Source: Doris montereyensis (lineage: Eukaryota > Mollusca > Gastropoda > Nudibranchia > Dorididae). From it: a stretch of 64,000 bases of DNA. Shown piece by piece: positions 1 to 18,905 of this stretch. Position 1 is the first letter of the stretch. Each line of letters begins with the position of its first letter. The position numbers and the translations under genes are program-made. The stretch covers positions 255,001-319,000 of the forward strand of contig JAXRKP010000208.1 of the NCBI GenBank assembly GCA_037039925.1. Direction: 5' to 3'. The notes beneath the pieces are model-generated. The model ran no database searches. It was given only the letters and a program-made list of their open reading frames with translations, and was not told where the DNA came from.

Positions 1-325
1 AGGGCCTAGATCTACTGCTTACCGACGGTTCTGTGGTTTTCTGATGTGGACATGGCTTACACGTAGAACAGATGTAAATATATACACCGTAAATTTTGTT
101 TGTTTGATGATGATGGTGTGTTGTGTCAAATACTGTCATGGACCGATAAACAAACACTTTGACATACTATACTACGGTCCTAGATAAACATTACATGGTC
201 TTACTAGCGGTACGTGGTTTTCCCATATGTTCTAAACGTGAGCCATAAAGTAAAGGTAATAAATTGCTGAACTAGAGAGAGACAGACAGATAGAGAGAGA
301 GATCTAACTAGCCTATAAATTTATA

Positions 326-360
326 TAGATCTAGATATCTAGATCTAGATCTAGATCTAC
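326..360. repeat. CTAGAT hexamer cluster
   Basis: Period-6 repeats of CTAGAT/AGATCT, a self-complementary hexamer unit. Shorter clusters of the same unit recur at 535-552, 599-613, 780-796, 10130-10500 (scattered), 35568-35586, 35735-35752, 36300-36440, 36590-36602 and 36870-36890. Confidence 0.75.
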
Positions 361-378
361 ATAAAATATCCCAGTAGA

Positions 379-429
<51 letters not shown>
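379..429. repeat. (TTA)n microsatellite
   Basis: About 17 near-perfect TTA units upstream of SWEET. Confidence 0.9.
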
Positions 430-430
<1 letters not shown>

Positions 431-814
431 ATATATATCTATATATGGATATATATATATTATATATAGATCTATATCTATATTATATAATATTGACATT
501 GGGTGTAAAATAATCTAGATGTAGGCATTAGATTTAGATCTAGATCTAGGCATTTTATGTAAAACTTGACATTAAAATGTAGTGTTTGATTTCAGAATTA
601 GATCTAGATCTAAAGATCCAGATTTAGATTGTATGTATTTTCGCATTTGAAATTTCAAAAGTATATATTTTAAAAATAATAAGTAATTTGCATTGTGTAA
701 GAGGAGCTGTATATTTGTCTTATTCCACAAAATACAACTTTTGCTTTTCATTTAACATGTCTCCATTTCATTCCTGTTTCTCTAGATCTAGAATCTAGTA
801 TTAAATTGTGTTTT

Positions 815-1220
815 CTTTCGGCTGACCTAGGCCGAACAGTGGGCAACAAACGTCGTCTACAAACCTTTAGTACTCTTATTCTGTGTCACTAGAGTGTCAG
901 TGTCATTTGTATAAAAGTGTAAAAGAGTACTAAGACGCACATGGCAGTGATACTTCTACCTGCTTGCATCACTCCAGCGAAGGTGTTTGTGATGCACAGT
1001 GACAGTATAACGAGTTGTATACATGTTACAATAGTTACGGGAAGTTAATGCCAAATCATTGGCGAATGTTGGTATAACATGTAATTTCATTGTTTTTGTA
1101 TAGTATATATATATACATATGATATTATATATAGTGTCATATCATCACAATGGTGAAAAGCTGGTGGTAAGCAAGAATGGCGGTATAAATAACGGGGCAG
1201 TGCAAGGTTTGTAGTAAAGT
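815..1220 (+). repeat. Repeat F, copy 1 (promoter-like duplicated segment)
   Basis: Collinear with 23180-23660 over several hundred bases. Shared blocks include TAACGAGTTGTAT, ACAATAGTTA, TGCCAAATCATTGGC and ATTTCATTGTTTTTGTAT, in the same order and at similar spacing. Both copies end with a TATA-box-like motif followed by a GGTTTGTAG block. It could be a dispersed repeat or a segmental duplication of the SWEET promoter region. Confidence 0.7.
1184..1191 (+). promoter_or_regulatory. Candidate TATA box upstream of SWEET
   Basis: TATAAATA in a locally GC-rich setting, about 350 bases before the splice acceptor that precedes the SWEET start. The related segment at 23592 retains TATAAAG. The promoter role is inferred; no transcript start is visible in the sequence. 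Confidence 0.35.
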
Positions 1221-1229
1221 TTAACTCAT

Positions 1230-1440
1230 AGAGCCAATGCATATCCTGGCTTCGATAATAGGAAGCAGAACAGATGATAACACATCACCTCCTGCATTGG
1301 ACACTAGTCTGTCGCAGGTTTTCCTCCCCAGTTCATGCTGGTATCCATTTGATTCCAAGGAACACAATGTCAGACCTAGCATCGCTGCAAGGGTTCATCC
1401 TAACCAATAGGTTAACGACACAAATGGTGTTACAGTAATT
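1230..1440 (-). mobile_element. Decayed SINE A remnant
   Basis: Minus-strand relict of the tRNA-derived SINE best seen at 49455-49715. Shared pieces include GTATCCATTTG followed by CAAGGAACACAATGTC, and the CATAGAGCC start. It is strongly diverged. Confidence 0.55.
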
Positions 1441-1557
1441 ATTTGATAAATATTTGTAGCCTCAAAGAGCATGTGGCGTGTTGCTCAGTTAATATGAGAA
1501 GAAAAATTTAATAAAAGTTTACATTCCTTTCAGTTTGCTTGATGCTCACTCCTACTG

Positions 1558-9052
<7,495 letters not shown>

Positions 9053-10129
9053 ATATTTGTCAACATGGCATTAAATCGTAATAGAGGTATGAAACCATTT
9101 TCTTTTTTTTGTTTTGTTTTGTTTGGTCATGCTGGTCACCCAGGTGCCTAAATTTGTTTATAATATTTTGCAAAGTAAGATCCCATCTTAACCCTATTAT
9201 TATTATCTAGTTACGTTACACTGTGTCGAAAATGCGTACCTCTTAGTTTCTTCTGTCCGCTAGTTAGGTCATGTTGCCTGAGGTCAGCAACCGGTCACAT
9301 AGCAGCAGGAATCGTTTCTAGAGGAAGGAAGGGAGAGACAGAGTGTCTGTGTGAGAGAAAAAGAGGAGGAGCGAGAGAAAGAGACACACACACACACACA
9401 TAGAAACAGAGAGAGACAGAAAGATAGACACAGAATGAGAATAATATAATAGGGATGCATTGGTTAGCTAGTTATTGATCGATAATAAGGAAGTTTACTA
9501 ACACCTATTTTGTACTAAAGCCACATTTGGTTCCATTCAGCACCTGCATGGGTTTGGGTGAGATGACAACCACTGTTGTAATAATGTGTTCAGGTTGATC
9601 TGTACATGTATCTGTATAAAGTTGATTGATTCAGGAATGTAAATCTTTCAGATTTCCTCTGATTTCAGATTAAAAGAGGCTTTGTAGTTTTAACAAATTT
9701 TTCTCTCAAGATTTCTTTTCTTCCCTTTTACTAAAATACTTCTATATTCGCTTTTATGAATAGGTGAGATGGTTTAGCACAACAGGATAAAATTCCTGAC
9801 TACACGCCCATCGCCGATTTTTATTCTAATCATCAGCGGAAGCACACTGCTATATTTTGACTTTCACAACGAATTACAATTTCCACACCCATCCGTGATG
9901 CCCTACTACTCATATGAGAAGATTTCAGATTTAAAAATCGGAACCTTCTTTAATCTCTTGAGATTTTTCAGATATTTTAGTCTGAAATCTACTAACGCAT
10001 TTGTTGTGGAAATATCCTTTCACGCAAAGGATTTTGGGATAGATTTAGACAATGTTGAGATGCACTGACTTACCTCTCTGCAGTCGTACGGTTCAGTTGT
10101 GAATATGACCTGCGGGCGACGATTTTAAG

Positions 10130-10500
10130 ACCTATGATATATCTAGATATGTCTAATTGTTATCTAGGGTTATCTAGAGGCCTAGAAACTACGAGACTAG
10201 ATTTAGATCGTCTAACCCATTTTCTTCAATAACTTAAGTGGAGCTAGAGTTAGATTTCTAGATCTATTTTGTAGCCTAGTTAAAAGAATCAGAATTGATT
10301 TAGAATTTTTACTATAACTGTTATAATAACAAGCATATCTTCAAAACAACTAACTCTAGATCTAGGTTAAAGGTAAGCTAGCTCCAGAATGTAGATTTAA
10401 ATAATTTAACAAATTGGGGATGACCTGTCAAAAGTTTAGGTTTAATGATCGGGATTCACCAGTAGATGTGATTGATCTAGATCTATTCCAAGTTCTATGT
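10130..10500. repeat. Scattered CTAGAT/TCTAGA-rich stretch
   Basis: Many short TCTAGA, AGATCTAG and TTAGATCT words spread over about 370 bases, resembling the SWEET and TMEM128 upstream flanks. Confidence 0.5.
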
Positions 10501-11647
10501 CTAAGAACCATTTCTGGCTGTCAACTTAAGATTGTAATGATTAATACCTTTCTAGTTATATCAGGAAGGTTGAGAAAGATGGCTTTACATGGTGCTGATA
10601 TGATTGTATGTGAGATTAAATAGGGTACAGGAGGTGTTCGGTATCTGAAAGTTTCATATTTCAGAGACTTTCAGATTTTTTTCATTTGCCATTTACATCC
10701 CTATTGATTGACTAAATGATTTTGGGTAGACGAATACACATGATAGCCTTGTAAATCCAGTTTGCCATATATAGGGTTTTGTTGTGTCCTCAAATAATAT
10801 TCCTGAGAGATTTAAAGAAAATTATTTGGTTTGGTTGTTTTTGGATTTATTTCTTTTCTGATTTGGACTTTTTCTTCTTTTTCTTTACCTCTCAGACCTC
10901 CGATTCCAAAGAGCAGCTTTTATTTATCAAGTGATATGGACCATTTATTTCATTGGATATGTAATATGACCATAAAACCCTCCAGACATGAATGACAAAG
11001 TTGTGATAGAGAAATTGTGAGCATGGCAGCGCTTATTTCATACCTTATTGGCTTCATTTCTTGCCAGAATCTGGAAGATGAAAGATGCAAATTCCTCTAT
11101 TTCAATTGATTCTTGCCTGACATGATTTATATCTCAATTTTAGCCGCAATTACCACTTTTCACTGTTTTGCATTTTATAATAATAATATATTTTCTTCAT
11201 GGACAATGCTTCAAGTATGGTGAGTTTGTAAAAGGTTGAATCCACTATAATTGTGACCTGGAATTGATGTTTACCATACATTTACAATTCATTGTTGTTT
11301 CCCATTCACTAACATGGCCTTTGCATATCAACCTCATTATCATGCTTTCTGTGTATTATTTTACTGTGTTATCAGCTCCATGGTGACCAAGCATTTCATT
11401 TGTTTGATCTGGTTCACGAGTTGTTCACACACGTCTTACTTTTTCCATGGCTAGAGTAGAGCTTGCATTGATGTAAGTGAAGATTTTTCTATATTTTTCA
11501 GCAAGGGATTTGAATTTAAGAACGTGAAACATAAGCTTTATGATTTCAGCCCCTCTGCTGTAGTGTATTGATAAAACTTTTATTGTGAAATTTGCTTATA
11601 AACCAAAACAAGCAAACTTGCTAATAATATGCCAAAAGATAAAAGTG

Positions 11648-11800
11648 GGCGGTTGGTGGTGGATGCTGCTGGTCAGTTCAATGTCTTTCCTTTCACTCCC
11701 TCACTTATCTTTTATCTTGCTATTTCCTCTTAATTCAATCTGAGATCACCACATAGGGTGGACAGAGTAAATTCAATGAAAAAAATACAAAAATGCCAAC
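11648..11800 (+). repeat. Repeat B copy
   Basis: GGTTGGTGGTGGATGCTGCT head, CACTTATCTTTTATCTTGCT, TCTGAGATCACCACAT and GTAAATTCAATGAA, in the same order as the other copies. Confidence 0.7.
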
Positions 11801-12861
11801 ATAAAGAAAGCCATCTCCTTCTTTCCGTGCCTTCCGATCATATTTACTGTTTCCCTTTTTCCTGTTCACTACTTCTTACGTCTCTGAAAAATAAGTAATT
11901 GTAATATAAATTCAGAATGTATTGAGGGCATACGTAGAGAGTGTGTGTCAGAGAATATTTAGAGATACATGTATTGCATAATACATGTAACTAAAAGAGA
12001 GTGCATAGTAAGCTGAACAAACACTTCTCTGTTTTGAGGGAGGAATGTTATGGGGGCGGCACCTGAAGTGATTTTTTTTTAGCTTTTGAGTTTAGGTTTT
12101 TGCTTTCAGTATGTACATGAGTAACTGTCAAAATACAGTTATCCTATATCATTGAAAAGTTTGTAGCGTCCTTGGTTGCCATAGAAACGACCGACATCTG
12201 GATTTTGACTCAATTTTCAAAATCTATCTCCTCCCTTAGTTATGAATAAAATCACTCAATATCTGTGCAGATTGTCTTTTCCATTCAATATCTAAAGAGT
12301 GACTTTGGGTTTTTTTTCGATATTTTGGATATTTAAAAAAAATGAATTTTTGAAAATACTATATATCGTGAATGTACAAAAACGGCGTTTTTATTACAAA
12401 AATAATAATTTCTCAAAAAGTTTACAATATATTAAAAAAAACGTGACATTATTCTATTAACATTAACAAGAGGAACCTGTGTGCGAAATATAATACAAAT
12501 CGTTCGGTAAATGGCGGAGGACATTGAGTTTTAGTGTAGAAAAATTACATTTTGATATACAGTTTTTACTGCCATTTTCTCAGTCAGTGTTAAGGTAATT
12601 TACGTCAAAATTTTGATTGTTTTTTACCTACCCTCACCTACAAAATATTTTGTAAAAAAAAATTATACGTCATATGGACATTTTTCTGCCTCATGGCTTG
12701 TAGATTAACAATCGTTCTATCCAAATATGCAAAGAACAGAAAATCAACCTTTTGGTCCAAAACTTTCAAGTCCAGGTGCCCCCCCCCCCAAGCAAACATT
12801 TGATAATATCCCAATTTGAGAGTTTAGTCTTTGATCCTCACAGTCACTATCCTCATGTGTG

Positions 12862-13060
12862 TGTGACCCTGGGGCACTCATGGTCCAGAGGCACGGTGTC
12901 TGTCTCTCAACCAAAAGGCAATGGGTTTGTGCCCAACAGGTAGATGAATTGACACCTAGTCCCATTGGAGACGGACAATAAGAAGGAGGTCCCGTGTACA
13001 GATCACAACATTATACATTTTAAAGATCACCTTAGTTGTGGATGTGGGGAAATCAAATCA
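12862..13060 (+). mobile_element. SINE D, copy 1 (tRNA-derived)
   Basis: Head resembles a tRNA-type pol III promoter: GGTCCAGAGGCACGGTGTC, then CTCTCAACCAAAAGGC. The body reads TAGATGAATTGACACCTAG, GAGACGGACAATAAGAAGG and GATCACAACATTATACATTT. Related copies: 40163-41000 (split), 48378-48560 and 63548-63640. Confidence 0.7.
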
Positions 13061-14781
13061 AATCAAATGTGTGACTACAAATACTACAACAAGTTGTGCC
13101 ATAACTAATTTTTACTTTATGCGTTGTTGCTATTTTGCATACTTGTTCCTTTTATTGTGAACAGCATTCAGCTTTCTTACCTTGATTAATCATCTCGTGT
13201 TTCTTGGGCATTGTTTGCAACTTTACACTCTCATATTCCATAGTGTAATGCCTTTTACCCACTCGGCTATCTCATCCCCATAGGTTTGATAAGGGAGGTA
13301 TTAACTAATTAAAGAATTTAATTGCAGTACTTGACTCAGATTATCGTCAAAAAGATTTTTACAGTGTATTATACATGCCAAATGTCCTGAAAGTTTTCAG
13401 GATGATAATAATATATATAGTCTTGCAGAATTTAAGTCATCAATTGTTTTTACAAACAGCATTTTGAGCTTTGAAATCCTCGGGCTGATGCCTGCTTTCA
13501 AATCAAATTCAAAGTGAGAAATAAAATACATGATTTGAAGTTTTGGTGCAATATGAGAAATTTATATGAAAATCAAGTGCATTTTTGAATAACAAAGAAA
13601 ATGTAAATAAACTTAGTGTGTAATTGACAGTGAATAATCAATCATATATAAGGATTTTGATAGTGGTTTTTGTTTACTTCGAGTCTATATAATGGACTTT
13701 ATCATATTCTACTACCATGTCTGGTCTGAACTTTTAGTGATATCATACTCTTGTGATGCTTTATGAAAGAAGGTGGGGTTGCAATTCTAATATTTAAATA
13801 TGCATGAGAACATACTGACGCAATAACAGTGTCAAAAATCATTTCAGTGTCTTTTCTTTTAATTTCGTGAGAAGCTTTGTTTTTCTTCGAAGAAGGGAAT
13901 GCTTTGTTTCAATGTCGTCAGATGATTGTTGTTGTTAGTGAGATGTGTGATCGGATGATTGACTCTTTTTCACGATAATTGACCTATTCAATTGCTGAGC
14001 ATAGTTGTCAGCCCATTTGTTGTAATTATTCTTATCTCTGCATTACGGGACCATACAATGAGTAGGGATTTTTCTTTTCTTTTTTCTTTTTCATCGATTT
14101 GATGGCCACCAACTTATATTACTCAGCTTGTCTCAGCAATGTCTTTTGTAATGTGGAATTGGAATATACATTCACGTTGATCATCGTCATGACATGTTAA
14201 ATCATCAACGTTAAAAGGGCAATTTCTTTATATCTCTACTAATTTACTGGATCTTGTGCCATTATTTAATCGACACCTTGTTTGTTAATCTGAGATGAAG
14301 ACTCGTGTATCCCTCATATTAAAAGAAATAATTATTTGCTGCATTCATTCATTCATTCATACAGTATCTCACAAAGTCTACCATGTCTCACAATGGCATT
14401 TCATTTAGTGTGGGTTCTATAACGCCAATATAACAACCCCATTCATACTAATCATACTTTCATGAATTTTCTCAACAGTCAAGGGTTGTATTGCAAGCTG
14501 GATTTGGTATTTTTCAGTTCTTTTTAATGTTCTAAAATACGAGATAAAGTAAACAGGTTTTCATCGTAGGTGATGATGATTATGGTATCTGTTTTGGAAA
14601 TCTTAAGTTTGATTAACCTGTCTTTCTCACTTCCACCATGAACGGTATAGATTCTAATGATGACTCTGTGATCAACTGGTTGCCCTTGTCTTTAACATTC
14701 TAACAGTGTTTAATCAATATTGTGTGCATTGTGTTGTGGATGTTTTGACAACAAAAGTTTTAATGTAATGATAATAAAAAT

Positions 14782-15115
14782 CAGGGATGAAACCAGAGTC
14801 CACCCCCACCCCCCAAAAAAAAAAAAAAAACCCTGAAAAATATGTGCGGGGTCCAGGGACATCGTTCACGGGGGGAGGGGGCACCCCAGGCCCATCGGAA
14901 ATTTTTGCATAAATTCCATGAGAAATAGAACGCATTTTGCCCATCAGATTATCTATTTTTGGGTTATTGAAACCTAATTTTCTATTTAAAATGATCTCCC
15001 TCAAAGGACAAAAAAGACTCATAAGTGAAATTAAACTGAGATGAATTGAAAGACCTGTAGAGTACATTCAAATAAAACACATCAAATTTAAATTAGTTTG
15101 GAATTGACCAAATTG
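14782..15115 (+). repeat. Repeat C, copy 1
   Basis: Collinear with 60521-60745: CAGGGATGAAACC start, GATTATCTATTTTTGGG, a CAAAGGAC block, AAACTGAGATGAATTGAAAG and GACCTG(T/C)AGAG. Contains an A17 run and G-rich insertions absent from copy 2. Family unknown. Confidence 0.65.
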
Positions 15116-16394
15116 TTGTAATCAACAAAGGATACAAGAGCGCTCTCTGATCTGTACTTTTTTTCTTTGTTCAAATTTTCTTTTGGTTTATTTTCTATTT
15201 TCAAGCTGCAAATTCTGACATGCAGATCTCTGAGCACTTCTGAAGTATCGATTTTCACAATGTAAATGAGATTCTATTGCCCTGAAACGACAGCCATTAA
15301 ATTTGGGTTGTATGTAAATAGATATAAAGAGTTTTACAGTGAGGTGAGGGAAAGCATGGTTGGGATGAGAGTTGTTTAAAACAGTGCATGCATTATTTGT
15401 CTTTGGCTGGGAAGATTGACTTGACTTTCTTTCTTTCTTTCTTTCTTTATCAGTTCCCGTTCTACCTTTCGGTGTATGGGTTCAGATGCCCCAAGTTCAT
15501 CTTTCTCCAGGATGCCCTGTCCTGGCATTTTCTGTTTTCCTTCCAAAAATGTTAAATTTGTATGCTTCAATGCCTCTTTTATTTCTTCTTCCCACTTTCT
15601 CCGAGGTCTGCCTTTTGGACTTTGCTTTCTTTCCTCATAAATTGATCAAATAATTCTTGTTTGATAGTCTCTTCTGTCTCATACATAATTCCTCCTATTA
15701 AGTATACTGATATTTTTTACTTCTTTCCAAAGAAACAAGGTTAAACATAATACAATGTTATTTGGAAATGAAATTTCTACCCCACATCTCAAACCTCACC
15801 AATCCACAAGTGTTATAGAAAACACCCAATATGGCTTTCAAAAGAATGTATAATATCTTTAACAATGTGCCTTTGGTTTTCTGACATTTTATGAAAAAAC
15901 TGGGGTTGAGTGTGATGAATCAATGAAAAACATGGTATATTTATATAATTTCCCGTTTGAATTCTATTCTAATTCTAATGTTATTGTTGAGCCTTCTTGC
16001 TGTATAATGATAATATGTTAATAATAAACATGATGTAATATTCAGTAACATTGCATGTCAAACACATGTGATAAATACTCATATATATATACACATATGA
16101 TGAAATACTTATTCAAATTCATATTATTATACTTCCTTTTTTTTTGGGGGGTGGTCCTTGGTTTATGTTTTATTAATTCATCATTTATTCTTTTTCTCTT
16201 GTTTATCTTGAATGTGCTTTAAAATTTGGAGTGAGACAATACAACAATTTTATTGAAACCTGTCGCTCAAAATTGTGTGATTCCCCCCCTCCCCCAACTG
16301 ATAGTGTTTTTTATTTGTTCCAATATTTTTACAAACCAGTTCATGTCACGCATTTATATTTTTTAATGAGAAAGATGCTTTGCACTGAAGATGC

Positions 16395-16505
16395 TGGTAG
16401 GTCCTACTTCTTTTCTTTCTCTTATTTTTCATCTTGCTGTTTACTCTTAATTTACCCTGAAATCACTGCATATGGTGGACTTGGTATATTTCCTGGAAAT
16501 AAAAT
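16395..16505 (+). repeat. Repeat B copy
   Basis: GGTAGGTCCTACTTCTTTTC, TTTTTCATCTTGCTGTTTAC, CTGAAATCACTGCATATGG and GGTATATTTC, as in the family consensus. Confidence 0.7.
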
Positions 16506-17071
16506 TGTACCTAGACTAAGAATAAAGATGTTGAGTATTTTCCTTTAATGCCAGCTTTATGTAATACGTTTAAGTATTTAACTTGAGGTTGTCTGACGGG
16601 GGCATTGATGTCATTAATTTCTCTTTTATTTCTAATATTACCCCTTTCCTTAGAACCTCATTGTCTATCTAGATGTGCTCTTGCCATTAGCTACTCTTCA
16701 AATCTTATGATTATCGCTTATGGAGTCATGGAGGGCTTTGAATATTTTTACATAACTTACAAAAATTTGTTTATTACAATAACTAGGGTATTTGAAGATT
16801 TCTGAACAGTGTGTTTGAGCAATAGATGATGGTTATATTGATTTTTATTCGAAGCAATGGTTTAAAGTGTCATAGAGTGAGCAGCATGTGAAAATATTGA
16901 CATCTGTAGCTGATTTTGAAAAAGCCACTGTGTTCATGTGAAACCATTTTCTTCTCCCTGACATTAATATGTAATAAAAGTGTAATGCATCACTGGCTCA
17001 CTGTAACAACTGCGGTGAAAGCATCTTACCACCTACTGTGAGTGCTGGTGGGGTGTACAGTGGGGACATGT

Positions 17072-17089
17072 GGGGGGGGGGGGGGGGGG
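17072..17089. repeat. G18 run
   Basis: Eighteen consecutive G residues in a T- and A-rich setting. Similar runs occur near 2888 and 38038, and C runs at 7621, 12780, 32625, 36226 and 40750. Confidence 0.9.
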
Positions 17090-18129
17090 CAATGATAAAA
17101 TTGTGACCATCTGTGACAATGTGATGCCATGTAACTTTGTGTCGTACAGATGTTATGGCCTACACATCACCCCTGCTGTGTGTATTACTATTATGCTAGT
17201 TTTTATTTCATTGTGACATTACAAAAGTAGAATAACTAATTTATTTTACCATGTTTCTTGAATTTACCAAATACTAGGGGACATGTTTATTTTGATGGGT
17301 GGGCGAGTCGAGAGATGAAATATGAAAGGAGATTGTGCAAACTAGATTATATTATTAAGATTACGTTGTACATTAAAAAATATTGTTCACATCATTTATT
17401 ATAGTATGTGTGTTTTAATTTATTCAACACAGTTAATTGTAGAAAAAAGAATACATTATGCATGTAATTTGTGACTTTACTTAAATATTTATATTATATT
17501 AAAATATGTATGATTTGGATATTTTCTGTGTATGTATGTTGTCTCCTTGTGAGCCGACTAACTGCTGGTGTTTTAATTATGATAGTAGAACTAAATAAAC
17601 AAAGTATTTCAGTTAGTATCATTGTATTAGCATACATGGTGTGTAGAATAACTGCACAAAGACATCACTTCAAGTAATGAATTTTGTCATACCAACCATG
17701 TTTGACTGCTGACTTTATTTTACCTGTTTTGATTTATTTGATCATTGTACGTACTTGGGCCTTATCCTTTCCTGGTACTGGTACTGTACTGAGATGTTGG
17801 GGGAAAACCCCCAACAACAACAACAACAATGAATAACAAAAGTAGTAATTTATTTTACCATTCTTGAATTTCATGAGAGTGAGAGATAAATTTTGTAGTG
17901 TATTTTGGGAAGTTATCCAAATCTTCTCTAGTCTTAAATCAAGAAAGACCATCAAATTTAGCATAATGAGGAAAATTAGTATTGTCTTTTGTTAAAGGTG
18001 AAGGGATATATAATATAAGGCTGATTGATCCTTTAAAGGTGACAGTTCTTTTTTCTTCTTCTTAAAATTAAATAAAGAACATCTTATAGAATGTTGTAGG
18101 CTATATTCTATTCTAGGAACCACTCAGTG

Positions 18130-18290
18130 GCAGTTGAAGAGGGGCTGCTAGTCAATCGGCAAAGGTCCTACTTCTTCCGCTCAGCGCGGGAGAAATTTCA
18201 ACTTGCTGTTTTCTTCTTTATTCACTCTACACTAAGATCACTGCACATGATAGATGGGGTTAATTTTAAACAAGCAAACAAGTTTTAAAT
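18130..18290 (+). repeat. Repeat B copy
   Basis: GGGGCTGCTAGTC, AAGGTCCTACTTCTTCC, CAACTTGCTGTTTTC and CTAAGATCACTGCACATGA, then GGGGTTAATTTTAAACAAG. Confidence 0.6.
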
Positions 18291-18799
18291 TTAGATAGAG
18301 CTGACCAGTGTTTGCTTCATCTTTTGAGCTTAAACCCTAAGTGCATGAAATTTGAAATGTTTACATTTAAATGGTAAATACATGTATAGAATCTAGTACA
18401 TGTTTATGTTAAAACTGTAGGAAATTTCTTATTTTACTGTTTTCTAATTTTTGTCATTGAATCATTTTGCCACTAAAGTTCCTTTTTGATTTTGACATTT
18501 AAACCTCTATCCCTCCTTTTTTTTCTCTCTCCCTAACTAACACTCATCCAATCTTCAGGGGAAAATTTCTATATAAAAAAAAGATGTCATGAATGGTTTG
18601 TTGGCTTGCTCTGGTGTATTCAAAGTTTCTTGAATTGGTGTGGTTCGCTTGTTTCTGTTATTGATTTGCTCCACTTATCTTACGGTGCCGTTTTCGGTAT
18701 ATTAATAATAATAATACCATAACCATCAATACTATGAAAAATATTGTCCTCTGCTATTTCTTACCCGGTGCTCAATCATCACAGCAAATGTTGTCAATG

Positions 18800-18905
18800 G
18801 TGAAGTATGGTAGGTCCTTTCATTTTCATTCTTTACAATTTTTATTATCCTGCTGTTTCTTCTGAATGTGTCCTGAAGTCACTGCATATGGTGCATAGAG
18901 TGAGC
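18800..18905 (+). repeat. Repeat B copy
   Basis: TATGGTAGGTCCTTTCATTT, TATCCTGCTGTTTCTTCTGA and CTGAAGTCACTGCATATGG. A weaker relative follows at about 19665-19765. Confidence 0.6.

Larger units (their letters stand above)
1..1557. other. Upstream flank of the SWEET gene, no coding region
   Basis: No reading frame here looks like a gene. The stretch holds CTAGAT hexamer clusters (326-360, 535-552, 599-613, 780-796), a TTA microsatellite, copy 1 of repeat F with a TATA-like motif, and a decayed minus-strand SINE A. A polypyrimidine tract ending in CAG at 1531-1533 suggests that the SWEET start codon sits just inside a second exon, so the gene probably has a non-coding first exon upstream, perhaps downstream of the TATA-like motif at 1184. 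Confidence 0.6.

Noticed and set aside
12744..12965. Overlapping short frames on both strands
   Set aside because: They lie within or beside SINE D copy 1 and a C-run; no protein features.
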